Positions 44,054 to 52,196 of a stretch of DNA of 64,000 nt are shown here, piece after piece. Under the pieces are notes generated by a model that was given only the letters and a program-made list of their open reading frames with translations, searched no databases and was not told the DNA's origin. Positions within the stretch are counted from its first letter, which is position 1, and every line of letters starts with the position of its first letter. The DNA is from Streptomyces sp. NBC_01294 (GTDB lineage Bacteria > Actinomycetota > Actinomycetes > Streptomycetales > Streptomycetaceae). The stretch is taken from positions 7,593,501 through 7,657,500 of the forward strand of contig NZ_CP108423.1 of assembly GCF_035917235.1 (NCBI RefSeq). Reading direction: 5' to 3'. Made by a program: the position numbers and the translations under genes.

Positions 44054-46786
44054 ATGCGTAGATCCCGAAGCCTGGCGGCCGCTCTCGTCCTGTCCCTGGC
44101 CGGAACCGGCGCAGGAGTGGGCCTCGGCCTCGCCCCACAGGCCGCGGCCGTCACCCCGCCCGTCGCGTTCACCGCCGACGCACTCGCGACCTGGCAGCCC
44201 AACGGCGTCGTCTGGGCCCTCGCCGAGGCCGGCGGCCAGGTCTTCGCCGGCGGCACCTTCTCCACCGTGCGCCCGCCCGCGGGCGGAGCCGGGAGCGAGC
44301 AGTCGGCCGTGAACTTCGTGGCGCTCGACGCCGCGACCGGCGCCCCGACCGCCTGCACCCTGTCCTTCACCATCGGCTCCGGCACCGCGACGGTCCGCGC
44401 TCTCGCCCTCTCGCCGGACAAGACGACCCTGTACGCCGGCGGTTACTTCGGCGCCGTCAACGGCACGGCCGTCTCCAGCCTCGCCGCCATCGACGTGGCG
44501 AGCTGCACGGTCAAGACCGGCTTCCGCCCGGCCTTCGCGGCCACCGTCCGCGCCCTCGCCGTCACCGGTGACACCGTCTACGCGGGCGGCGACTTCCTCA
44601 GCGTGGCCGGTCAGCCGCGCCAGCGCTTCGCCGCCGTCGGCGCGGCCGACGGGGCGCTGAAGCCCTTCACCGCCAACGCCGACGAGCCCGGGCGCGCCGT
44701 CGAGGTCACCCCTGACGGCAACGGCGTGATCCTCGGCGGCGACTTCTTCACCGTCAACGGCACGAACACGCACGCGCTGGCCGTCGTCGACGCGACGAGC
44801 GGCGCGCTCACCACGTCGTACCCCGGTTTCATCGAGACCAACTCCGTCGTCAAGGACATCGCGACCGACGCCACCGGCTTCTACACCGCCAACGAGGGCA
44901 CCGGCGGCGGGGTCTTCGACGGCCGGATCGCGCTCAACCTCAGCAACTTCGGCCAGCGCTGGCGCGACACCTGCCTCGGTGCCACCCAGGCCGTGCTGCC
45001 GTACCAGAGCGTGCTCTACAGCGCCTCCCACGCGCACGACTGCTCCAGCGTCGGCGAGTTCCCCGACGGCCAGCGTCACCACCTGCTCGCCCAGCCCACC
45101 GGCGGCACCGGCAAGCTGGGCTGGGCCCCCGACACCAACGACGGCATCGGCGAGGGCATCGGCCCGCGCGTCATGACGGTCGGCTCCAAGGGCGGCGTCC
45201 AGTACCTGTGGGTCGGCGGGGAGTTCACCACCGTCAACGGGGCGGCGCAGCAGAGCCTGACGCGCTTCGCCTCCACCGGGGACACCGGCGCGCCCACCGT
45301 GCCCGTGGCGAGCGCGGTCAGCTTCAAGCCCGGCGAGGTCCAGGTGCGCTGGCGCACCAGCCTCGACCTCGACGACAGCGCGCTGACGTACAGGATCTAC
45401 CGGAACGGCGCGGCCACGCCGGTCGCCACAGTCAGCGCCGACTCGCTGTTCTTCAAGCGCCCGCAGGCCTCCTGGACCGACACCACCGTCGCGGCGGGCC
45501 AGTCGTACACCTACCGGGTGACGGCCACCGACGCGGCCGGCAACACCAGCGCCCTGTCCGCGACGGCGAGCGTGACGGTCCCGACCACGGTGGACGGCTA
45601 CCCGAACCAGGTCCGCGCCGACGGGGCCCAGCAGTACTGGCGCTACGACGAATCGTCCCTGCCCTTCGCCGCCGACTCCTCGGCCGGCGGCAACCAGAGC
45701 GGCGTGCACCACAACGCCCCCGCCCTGCGCCAGAGCCCGGGCGCGGTCTCCGGTGCGAGCACGGCGATCGGCTTCAACGGCACGGACACCCAGGTGTACG
45801 GGGACCAGCGGCAGACGGTGGGCAGCACCTACACCATCGAGACCTGGTTCAAGACGACCACCACCCGGGGCGGCAAGCTCGTCGGCTTCGGCAACAACCA
45901 GGCGCGCGGCAGCAATCAGTACGACAAGCACATCTACATGACCAATGGCGGCCGGCTGGTCTACGGGGTCTACACCGGAGCCACCCGCACCATCACCACG
46001 AGCGGCGCGTACAACGACGACCAGTGGCACCACGTCGTCGCGACCCAGGGACCCGGCGGGATGAGCCTCTACGTGGACGGCGTCCAGCGGGGCACCCTCG
46101 CCGTCACCACGCACGAGAACTTCTCGGGCTACTGGCACGCCGGAGGTGACAGCCTCGGCGGCTGGCCCGACCGCCCGACCAGCGAGTACTGGGCGGGCCG
46201 GCTCGACGAGACCGCCGTCTACCCGACCGTCCTGAGCGCGGCCCAGGTGCAGAACCACCACGCCCTCGCCACCGCCCCGGCCGACTCCGTGGTCCAGGTC
46301 ACGGCCGCGGAGGACACCTACGCCAACGCGGGCGCACCCGCCACGAACTACGGCACCTCGGGATCGCTCGCCGTGCGCGGCACCTCGTTCTACGCGAGCT
46401 ACCTGCGCTTCAACCTGCCCGCCGCGCCCGCGGGCACGGTGCTGAAGTCGGCCACCCTCAGCGTGAAGACGAGCACGATGAGCGGCGCCGGAACGACGGA
46501 CACCGTCTCGGTCGTCCCGGTGACCGGGTCGTGGACCGAGGGCGGTACGACGTACAACAACCGGCCCGCCCTGGGCGGTCCGGCGCTCGGCGCCTTCGCG
46601 GGGGTCCCGGACGGTTCGGCGGTGCACACCACCGGACTGACCACCGCAACCGTCGCGGCGGCGCTCGGCGGCGGCTACGGCCTGGCGCTGAGCAGCACCG
46701 GTACCGACGCCCTGTGGCTGTGGTCCTCCGAGGCGCAGGCGGGCGAGGGGACGCCGCAGCTGACCCTCACCTTCGGCGCGCCGTGA
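44054..46786 (+). CDS. Secreted beta-propeller/FN3/LamG/DNRLRE protein
   Basis: 910 residues with a Sec signal (cleavage after PQAAA near 32). Domains in order: delta-60-like beta-propeller repeats (about 35-400: VFAGGTFSTV, LYAGGYFGAVNG, VYAGGDFLSVAG, WVGGEFTTVNG); fibronectin type III (about 410-515: VQVRWRTSLDLDDSALTYRI, YTYRVTATDAAGNTS); LamG/concanavalin fold (about 525-730: TIETWFKTTT, WHHVVATQGPGGMSLYVDG); DNRLRE (about 745-910: EDTYANAGAPATNYGTSGSL, YLRFNLP). No sortase motif or catalytic domain is visible, so it is probably an extracellular carbohydrate- or surface-binding protein. GGGGGG precedes the ATG. Confidence 0.86.
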   Translation: MRRSRSLAAALVLSLAGTGAGVGLGLAPQAAAVTPPVAFTADALATWQPNGVVWALAEAGGQVFAGGTFSTVRPPAGGAGSEQSAVNFVALDAATGAPTACTLSFTIGSGTATVRALALSPDKTTLYAGGYFGAVNGTAVSSLAAIDVASCTVKTGFRPAFAATVRALAVTGDTVYAGGDFLSVAGQPRQRFAAVGAADGALKPFTANADEPGRAVEVTPDGNGVILGGDFFTVNGTNTHALAVVDATSGALTTSYPGFIETNSVVKDIATDATGFYTANEGTGGGVFDGRIALNLSNFGQRWRDTCLGATQAVLPYQSVLYSASHAHDCSSVGEFPDGQRHHLLAQPTGGTGKLGWAPDTNDGIGEGIGPRVMTVGSKGGVQYLWVGGEFTTVNGAAQQSLTRFASTGDTGAPTVPVASAVSFKPGEVQVRWRTSLDLDDSALTYRIYRNGAATPVATVSADSLFFKRPQASWTDTTVAAGQSYTYRVTATDAAGNTSALSATASVTVPTTVDGYPNQVRADGAQQYWRYDESSLPFAADSSAGGNQSGVHHNAPALRQSPGAVSGASTAIGFNGTDTQVYGDQRQTVGSTYTIETWFKTTTTRGGKLVGFGNNQARGSNQYDKHIYMTNGGRLVYGVYTGATRTITTSGAYNDDQWHHVVATQGPGGMSLYVDGVQRGTLAVTTHENFSGYWHAGGDSLGGWPDRPTSEYWAGRLDETAVYPTVLSAAQVQNHHALATAPADSVVQVTAAEDTYANAGAPATNYGTSGSLAVRGTSFYASYLRFNLPAAPAGTVLKSATLSVKTSTMSGAGTTDTVSVVPVTGSWTEGGTTYNNRPALGGPALGAFAGVPDGSAVHTTGLTTATVAAALGGGYGLALSSTGTDALWLWSSEAQAGEGTPQLTLTFGAP

Positions 46787-46805
46787 CCTGAGGGGCGAAC
46801 GAGTA

Positions 46806-46842
46806 CGAGGGGGTGCGGGCCGCAGCGGTCCGCGCCCCCTCG
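46806..46842 (+). terminator. Terminator hairpin
   Basis: A 15-bp stem with two G-U type positions (46806-46820 with 46828-46842, CGAGGGGG arm), 20 bases after the secreted protein stop. Confidence 0.75.
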
Positions 46843-46932
46843 TGCGTGCGAGGCACCCTGCCGAACGCGTGCCTCCGGCGTTAGGGTCCCCGGTGTCCGA
46901 CACCATCCACTGGTCCAGGGGGGATCCATCAG

Positions 46933-47112
46933 ATGGCTCGCTCACGCCTGCCCGCGTTACCGTCCCGGCGCCTGCCCGCGTTACCGTCCCGGCGCCTGCC
47001 CGCGTTACCGTCCCGGCGCCTGCCCGCGTTACCGTCCCGGCTCGTCCTCGCCTTCGTCCTCGGCCTCGTCGCGGCGGCAGGGCTCGTACTGGCCGGCCCG
47101 GGCTCCCACTGA
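46933..47112 (+). CDS. 59-aa repeat membrane peptide with four TTA codons
   Basis: ATG 46933 is preceded by AGGGGGG. Four tandem 24-base units encode RLPALPSR, and each unit contains one TTA Leu codon (46957, 46981, 47005, 47029). The rest, LVLAFVLGLVAAAGLVLAG, is one membrane helix, so the product is a basic-headed single-span peptide. Upstream lie TAGGGT (46882) and the palindrome GGTGTC-C-GACACC (46892-46904). Four TTA codons in so short a gene of a GC-rich genome point to strict bldA dependence, if it is translated. Family unknown. Confidence 0.55.
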   Translation: MARSRLPALPSRRLPALPSRRLPALPSRRLPALPSRLVLAFVLGLVAAAGLVLAGPGSH

Positions 47113-47179
47113 GCGTCACCCTGCACGACGTCCGCAGCAGCCCCGGCTTCCGGGCGGGCCTGTCGAGCACCGGCCCCGA

Positions 47180-47599
47180 CTAGCCCAGGTCGTAGGTGAA
47201 GGAGTAGGCGACGGAGGATTCGCCGTGGCGGAAGGTGAATCCTCCGGAGCCCGTCAGCCCCACGAGGTCCCCGGTGGCGGAGCCGGGCACCACCTCGAAG
47301 CGGCAGACGGTGCCGGCCGCGTCGAAGGTGCCGCGCTCCTCCAGTACGAAGGTGCCCTTGCGGCCGTCGAGGCTGCCGGCGAGCAGTTCCATGCCGCTGT
47401 AGGTGCCGACGTTCTTCCCGGTGTAGGCGATCGTGTAGTCGCAGGCGGTCCCAGGAGCCTCGATCCCACCGGTGAAGGCATTGGTGACACGGGCGTGGGC
47501 GAGCCGGGGTACGGCCTCCGCGGGGCCGACGGGGGTCTCCTCCCAGTGGGCGAAGGTGAAGCGGCCACCGGTCTCCACGGGCTGTACGGGCGTGGGCAT
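47180..47599 (-). CDS. DUF3224 protein
   Basis: 139 residues from ATG 47599 (AGAGGA upstream; an ATG at 47647 is the alternative). GGRFTFAHWEETPV, ARVTNAFTGGIEAPGTACDY, GKNVGTYSGMELLAGSLDG and GTFVLEERGTFD give the DUF3224 beta-barrel pattern. Function unknown. Divergent from a WYL regulator across an 11-bp-arm palindrome, a common pairing in which the regulator controls this gene. Confidence 0.82.
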   Translation of the reverse strand: MPTPVQPVETGGRFTFAHWEETPVGPAEAVPRLAHARVTNAFTGGIEAPGTACDYTIAYTGKNVGTYSGMELLAGSLDGRKGTFVLEERGTFDAAGTVCRFEVVPGSATGDLVGLTGSGGFTFRHGESSVAYSFTYDLG

Positions 47600-47671
47600 G
47601 GCTGTCCTCTCGGCCGGCCGGACGGTCTGCTCCGCCCGGCGCTTCATCACGTGCGCCCTCAGGCTGGCAGG

Positions 47672-47698
47672 CGTACCTGACACCTTCTGTCAGGTACG
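47672..47698. promoter_or_regulatory. WYL-regulator operator
   Basis: Perfect 11-base arms (CGTACCTGACA at 47672-47682, TGTCAGGTACG at 47688-47698) with a 5-base spacer. It covers the expected -35 region of the WYL gene (its -10, GACAAT, is at 47710) and lies in the gap to DUF3224. Confidence 0.75.
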
Positions 47699-47722
47699 GC
47701 GTGGACGGCGACAATGGGCCCC

Positions 47723-48748
47723 ATGCGCGCCGACCGGCTCCTCTCCCTGCTCCTGCTGCTGCAGAACCGCGGCCGGATGACCGCGCCCGAGCTCGCCGCC
47801 GAGCTCGAGGTGTCCGTGCGCACCGTCTACCGCGACATCGACGCCCTCAGTGCCTCCGGCGTCCCCGTCCTCGCCGACCGGGGCCCGGCCGGCGGCTACC
47901 GGCTGACCGACGGCTACCGCACCCGCCTCACCGGCCTCACGGACAACCAGGCCGGCTCCCTCTTCCTGGCGGGCGCCCCCGGACCCGCGCGGGAACTCGG
48001 CCTCGGCGCCGACCTGGCCGCGGCCCAGCTGAAGCTCCAGGCCGCGCTCCCCGCCGCACTCGCCGGACGGGCCCGGCAGATCCGGGACCGCTTCCACCTC
48101 GACGCACCGGCCTGGTTCCGGGAGGCCGACCCCGTCCCGCACCTCGCGCAGATCGCCCAGGCCGTCTGGGACCAGCGCCTCCTGCACGCCCACTACCGCC
48201 GCCCGCGCGGCGAGGTGCGGCGCGAGCTGCGGCCGCTCGGCCTCGTCCTCAAGGGCGGCATCTGGTACCTCGTGGCCGCGGCCGAGGAGGCCGTCCGCAC
48301 CTACCGGGTCTCCCGGTTCCTGGCGGTGGAGACGGCGCCGGACGGCTTCGAACGGCCCGCCGGATTCGAACTCGCCGCGTACTGGCGGGAGTCCACCGGC
48401 CGCCTGGACGCGGCGCTCCACCAGCAGACCGCCGAGCTGCGGCTGTCCCCGCTCGGTCAGCGGCTGCTGCCGATGCGGTTCGGGGCGGCGGGCGCGCGGG
48501 CGCTCGCCGACGCCGGCCCCGCCGACGCGGACGGCTGGGTCCGGCTGCGGCTCCCCGTCGAGTCCGAGGCCGTCGCCGTCGGCGACCTGCTCCGGCTGGG
48601 CACGGAAGCCGAGGTGCTCGGCCCGCCCGAACTGCGCCGCGCCCTCGCGGAGACGGTGACCGCGCTCGCCGGACGCTACGCCTGCCCGCCGCACGGGCGG
48701 GACGGGCAGGAGGAGCGGGACGGACAGGACGGGCAGGACGGGCCCTAG
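47723..48748 (+). CDS. HTH-WYL (YafY-type) transcriptional regulator
   Basis: 341 residues from ATG 47723; an ATG three codons earlier at 47714 overlaps the -10-like GACAAT, so I prefer the later, leaderless start. The N-terminal wHTH reads MTAPELAAELEVSVRTVYRD. The WYL domain (about 135-215) has LHAHYRRPRGEV, RPLGLVLKGGIWYLVA and RTYRVSRFL. A WCX-like C-terminus ends in a Gly/Asp-rich repeat tail. An 11-bp-arm operator lies upstream. The TAG stop lies in the target site of the neighbouring insertion element and survived the insertion. Confidence 0.86.
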   Translation: MRADRLLSLLLLLQNRGRMTAPELAAELEVSVRTVYRDIDALSASGVPVLADRGPAGGYRLTDGYRTRLTGLTDNQAGSLFLAGAPGPARELGLGADLAAAQLKLQAALPAALAGRARQIRDRFHLDAPAWFREADPVPHLAQIAQAVWDQRLLHAHYRRPRGEVRRELRPLGLVLKGGIWYLVAAAEEAVRTYRVSRFLAVETAPDGFERPAGFELAAYWRESTGRLDAALHQQTAELRLSPLGQRLLPMRFGAAGARALADAGPADADGWVRLRLPVESEAVAVGDLLRLGTEAEVLGPPELRRALAETVTALAGRYACPPHGRDGQEERDGQDGQDGP

Positions 48749-49698
48749 GTGTATTGCCCTGTGAGGTTGGGGACGCGGCTGGCGGGTGGTTTGCCTGCGA
48801 GCGCGGTGTGTCCGCGGTGGTGATTGTAGGTGTGCAGCCAGCCGGGGAAAGCGTCGCGTCGTTCCTGCTCTGACCGGTAGGGGCGGGCATAGGCCCATTC
48901 CTCCAGCAGGGTGCGGTTGAGGCGTTCGACTTTGCCGTTGGTCTGGGGCCGGTAGGGCCGGGTTCGCTTGTGGGTGATCCCGGCCGCCGCCAGGGTGTCG
49001 CGCCAGGCGTGGGACTTGTAGCAGGCGCCGTTGTCGGTCAGGACGCGTTCGACGGTGATCCCGCAGCCGGTGAAGAACGCCTGGGCCCGGGTCCAGAAGC
49101 CGGCGGCGGTCTCCTTCTTCTCGTCGGCCAGGATCTCGCTGTAGGCGAGGCGGGAGTGGTCGTCGACGGCGGTGTGGATGTAGCTGTAGCCCGTGCCGGA
49201 CCTGGTCTTGCGGCCTGCCTGTCGGCCGAGAGCCCTGTGGCCGCCGCCGTCAGGGATGTTGCCGAGCTTCTTGATGTCGACGTGGACGAGTTCGCCGGGC
49301 TTGGGTCGTTCGTAGCGTCGTATGACGCGGCCGGTGGCCCGGTCCAGATGGGACAGGCGGGCCAGGCCGAACCGGGTCAGCACCCGGTGCACGGTTGAGG
49401 GCACCAGGCCGAGCAGGTGGGCGATGCGGGCGGGTCCCCACCTGCGCAGGACGCGGACCTTGATGATCCGGCGTTCGGTGCGGGTCGGGGTCCGGCGCGG
49501 GCTGTTGTGCGGGCGGGAAGACCGGTCGTGCATGCCCGCGTCGCCGAGCGTTCGGTAGCGGTCGGCCCACCGCTGGGCGGTCGTCGGGGAGACCTGGAAG
49601 CGTTCGGCTGCCCGGCGGTGGGTCCAGCCGTCCTCGACCACGCAGCGGGCAAGCCGCAGCCGTCCGGTCTCGGTCAGGGGTGCATTACGGTGGGGCAT
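48745..49698 (-). CDS. IS481-family transposase
   Basis: 317 residues from ATG 49698 (an upstream GTG in frame is possible). Two N-terminal HTH units (RRAAERFQVSPTTAQRWADR; HLLGLVPSTVHRVLTRFGLA) precede the DDE core: VHVDIKKLG, AVDDHSRLAYSEIL, VLTDNGACYKS, and the Glu in NGKVERLNRTLLEEW. The reading frame leaves the element: the last codons are tac acc tag, and the stop codon comes from the CCTAGG target duplication. The gene appears intact. Confidence 0.93.
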   Translation of the reverse strand: MPHRNAPLTETGRLRLARCVVEDGWTHRRAAERFQVSPTTAQRWADRYRTLGDAGMHDRSSRPHNSPRRTPTRTERRIIKVRVLRRWGPARIAHLLGLVPSTVHRVLTRFGLARLSHLDRATGRVIRRYERPKPGELVHVDIKKLGNIPDGGGHRALGRQAGRKTRSGTGYSYIHTAVDDHSRLAYSEILADEKKETAAGFWTRAQAFFTGCGITVERVLTDNGACYKSHAWRDTLAAAGITHKRTRPYRPQTNGKVERLNRTLLEEWAYARPYRSEQERRDAFPGWLHTYNHHRGHTALAGKPPASRVPNLTGQYT

Positions 49699-49817
49699 GA
49701 GGGCCTTCCGGTCGGTGTAGACGTCGCAATCCACACCAAACCCGGAAGGCCCTCACCCGTTCAAGATCCCCCAGCCGAGACCTGCATCACCCGTCCACAA
49801 CCTCCCGGGGCATTACA
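48750..49817 (-). mobile_element. IS481-family insertion sequence
   Basis: A complete 1068-bp element. The 26-bp imperfect terminal inverted repeats (48750-48775 and 49792-49817; 22 of 26 positions agree) begin TGTATTGCCC on the left and, read inward from the right, TGTAATGCCC. It is flanked by the 6-bp direct repeat CCTAGG at 48744-48749 and 49818-49823. NCTAGN is the known target of IS481. It holds one transposase gene and no passenger. Intact ends and perfect duplication indicate a recent insertion. Confidence 0.92.
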
Positions 49818-49870
49818 CCTAGGGTGGGCGGTCGTGATCGCACACCCGGGGAGAGAAGAGGAGAGAGCAC

Positions 49871-50341
49871 GTGGAGATCGAGCTGCGCGAGACGACGGAC
49901 GACGATCTCGCCGTCTTCTGGGAGCAGTCGACGGACCCCGCCCTCCAGCGAATGGCGGCGTTGACGAGGGAGTACCACTACGACCGGGGCCGCTTCGACG
50001 CGCATTGGGAGAAAGTGCGGGGCGACCCGGCCGTGACGCCGCGCACGGTGCTGGCCGACGGAGTCGTGGTCGGCCACGCCGCCGTGTTCGGGCCGCCGGA
50101 AGAGCGCGAGGTGACGTACGTGATCGGCCGCGAGCACTGGGGACGGGGCATCGCGACCCGGGCGCTGGCGGAGCTGATCCGGCTGGAGGACACCCGCCCC
50201 CTGCACGCGGGGGCGGCGGCCGACAACGCGGGCTCGATCCGCGTGCTGGAGAAGTGCGGTTTCACCGTCACCGGCCGCGTCCGCGAATTCGCCCTGGCCC
50301 GCGGCGAAGAGATGGACGTCGTCCTGCTCACCCTGCGCTGA
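49871..50341 (+). CDS. GNAT-family N-acetyltransferase
   Basis: 156 residues from GTG 49871 (AGAGGAGAGA upstream). VTYVIGREHWGRGIATRALA is the acetyl-CoA-binding motif, and NAGSIRVLEKCGFTVTGRVR the typical C-terminal strand-helix. The acceptor is unknown. TAGGGT at 49820-49825 looks like its -10 and overlaps the right target duplication of the insertion element, so the original -35 has been replaced by element DNA. The last 14 bases overlap the convergent fusion gene. Confidence 0.85.
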   Translation: MEIELRETTDDDLAVFWEQSTDPALQRMAALTREYHYDRGRFDAHWEKVRGDPAVTPRTVLADGVVVGHAAVFGPPEEREVTYVIGREHWGRGIATRALAELIRLEDTRPLHAGAAADNAGSIRVLEKCGFTVTGRVREFALARGEEMDVVLLTLR

Positions 50342-51200
50342 GGCCGCCGTCCCGGCCGCCGCCGGACTCCCAGCGGATCTCGCCGTCCCGGCGGCGTTCG
50401 GTCGGGCGCATTCCGCAGCCCGCGGCGACCGCCGCCGAAGCGGTGTGGTCCGGGTGGATGTGGGCGATCAGACGGTCCACGGGAATCCGCTCCAGCCAGG
50501 CCGCGAGCGCGCGGGCGGCCTCCGCGGCGAAGCCGTGGCCCTGCCAGGGGGTGCCGACGACCCAGGCCAGCTCGGCCTGACCGCGCGCCGGGGCGATCGT
50601 GGCCTGGACGGTGCCCACCAACCGCCCCTGCCCGCGCACGCTCAGCACCCAATTGGCCCACACCACCGCAGGGTCGGGGGAGCCGTCGGCGAGGCGCTCG
50701 TAGCGGGCGCGGAGTCCGTCCCGCGACAGCGGCGCGCCACCGGTGAAGGCGTGCAGCGCGGGGTCGGCCAGGACCAGGCTCATCTCGTCGGCGTGCGAAG
50801 GGAGCAACGGAAGCAGGTCCAGGCGCCGGGTGGCGAGCGGGAGGGCCCGGATCGCGGGCCGGCGCACCTTGTCGGCGGCCCGCGACCGGGGTACGCCGTC
50901 CACGGCCAGGCAGATGCCCACCACCCGGTCGTGGCCGGTCCAGCCGTTGACACGGCCGTGGTTGTTGCTGATCTGCACGCGCCGGCGCGGGGCGTCCACC
51001 GCCGACACGAGATGCAGGTACACCGTGCCCGAGACGCGGGCCAGGACGATGTCGCCGACCTCGACCAGAGCCGGGTCGGCCGGTGCGACCCGGACCCGCT
51101 GCCGGCTGTGGATCAGCGGCACCATGGATCCGCCGGTCGGCCGGAACTCCACGGTCTCGCCCCGGCCGATGCGGTCCGCCAGCGCGTTGAGCATGCCCAT
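50328..51200 (-). CDS. S24/S26-like domain fused to GNAT acetyltransferase
   Basis: 290 residues from ATG 51200 (GGGAG upstream). Residues 1-105: GETVEFRPTGGSMVPLIHSR, VEVGDIVLARVSGTVYLHLV, QISNNHGRVNGWTGHDRVVG. This matches the small S24/S26 peptidase-like family found as stand-alone proteins, with the Ser in GGSM but no Lys where signal peptidases and LexA have the general base. Residues 120-285 are a GNAT domain: LDLLPLLPSHADEMSLVLAD, ELAWVVGTPWQGHGFAAEAA. The fusion is unusual. Proteolysis is doubtful, and the N-domain may regulate or recognise a protein substrate (inference). Confidence 0.78.
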   Translation of the reverse strand: MGMLNALADRIGRGETVEFRPTGGSMVPLIHSRQRVRVAPADPALVEVGDIVLARVSGTVYLHLVSAVDAPRRRVQISNNHGRVNGWTGHDRVVGICLAVDGVPRSRAADKVRRPAIRALPLATRRLDLLPLLPSHADEMSLVLADPALHAFTGGAPLSRDGLRARYERLADGSPDPAVVWANWVLSVRGQGRLVGTVQATIAPARGQAELAWVVGTPWQGHGFAAEAARALAAWLERIPVDRLIAHIHPDHTASAAVAAGCGMRPTERRRDGEIRWESGGGRDGGLSAG

Positions 51201-51249
51201 GGGGCGAGTCTCCCGGTGCGGGGCGGGCACGGCCAGCGAATTTCGCCCC

Positions 51250-51283
51250 GAGGCCCGAGGCCCGAGGCCCGAGGCCCGAGGCC
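51250..51283. repeat. Heptamer tandem repeat
   Basis: GAGGCCC repeated four times plus a partial fifth, in the 93-base gap between two minus-strand genes. Confidence 0.85.
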
Positions 51284-51293
51284 GGGGGTGCGG

Positions 51294-51746
51294 TCAGCGC
51301 GGGGGTTCCACCTCCAGGAAGCGGCGTCGGCGCGGTCCCCGGTACAGCAGGCACACCCAGCCGAGCCCTTCCAACACGGCCGCACAGGCCGTCAGCCGCT
51401 CCTGCTCCTCCTCGGCCGCGCCGCCTCCGGGCGGCCCGAGCCACGTCACCTCCACCCGCCCGGGCTCGGACCCCGCGGCCACGCGGTAGCCCGTTCGCGT
51501 ACGCCGCCCCTCCGCGTCCAGCGCCGACGGCGTGATCCCCGCCGCCTCCAGTACGAGGGCCACCGCACGCGTCGGCTGCCGTACCTCCCACGGCGCGGGA
51601 ACCGCCGCGCCCGCCGGGCCGTTGACCAGACGTCGGATCTGCAGCAGCCCCTCGTGCGCCGTGCGCAGCTCCGCCTCCCGTCCGCCGGGCGGCGCGGCCG
51701 GGCCGTCGCCGCTCGCGGCCTCGAAACCCTGCCCGGGTACCGCCAT
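51294..51746 (-). CDS. Hypothetical protein (150 aa)
   Basis: 150 residues from ATG 51746. It has a helical first half (REAELRTAHEGLLQIRRLVN) and a beta-rich second half (GYRVAAGSEPGRVEVTWLGP, LEGLGWVCLLYRGPRRRRFL). No signal peptide or membrane span. I recognise no family. It is in line with the S24-GNAT fusion gene downstream, separated by the heptamer repeat. Confidence 0.6.
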   Translation of the reverse strand: MAVPGQGFEAASGDGPAAPPGGREAELRTAHEGLLQIRRLVNGPAGAAVPAPWEVRQPTRAVALVLEAAGITPSALDAEGRRTRTGYRVAAGSEPGRVEVTWLGPPGGGAAEEEQERLTACAAVLEGLGWVCLLYRGPRRRRFLEVEPPR

Positions 51747-51843
51747 CACCCACCACCCGCCCCGCCCGTCTGAGTACCTCGTGCCCAACGGCCTGAGTAT
51801 CCGCCCCGATTCCCCGCCGCGCCGCCGCTGGTCGAATGGGGGC

Positions 51844-52140
51844 ATGACTTCAGACGCCCCGCGCAGCGCGACAGTCCGCCCGCGCATGCAGCACGTGACC
51901 ACCGCCGGCTCGGCCCTGGCCGTGGCCCTGGTCCCGCTCGTGGTCGGCGTCCTGTTCGCGAAGGCGCTGGCCGCGGACCCGATGACCCCGGTCAACGCCC
52001 TGATCGCGGGCGGCGGCCAGCGGGCCGCGCTGCCCCGGGGCGAATGGAAGCGGCGCGGCCACAACACCGTACGCAGGCTGCGCACGGCCCGCCGCGACAC
52101 GGCCCGCCGCTGCGCCCGCGCCTGCGGCCGCCGCCCTTAG
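51844..52140 (+). CDS. Small membrane protein with basic tail
   Basis: 98 residues from ATG 51844. One hydrophobic segment (TTAGSALAVALVPLVVGVLF) is followed by a very Arg-rich C-terminus (RRGHNTVRRLRTARRDTARR). TCGAAT six bases before the ATG may be a leaderless -10. Family unknown. The upstream neighbour is divergent. Confidence 0.5.
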   Translation: MTSDAPRSATVRPRMQHVTTAGSALAVALVPLVVGVLFAKALAADPMTPVNALIAGGGQRAALPRGEWKRRGHNTVRRLRTARRDTARRCARACGRRP

Positions 52141-52196
52141 AACCCGTCGTGTCGATCAGGTGTCGAACCGGATGAGGGTGCCGGCCGGGGCCGTGG

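Noticed and set aside
43959..44312. GTG exactly six bases after TAGGGT, opening a 117-codon frame
   Set aside because: Its sequence becomes Pro/Arg/Ser-rich shadow of the secreted protein gene. I treat the element as that gene's promoter.
46945..47040. Regular 24-base repeats resembling a CRISPR array
   Set aside because: Units are contiguous with no spacers and stay in one reading frame; no cas genes are present.
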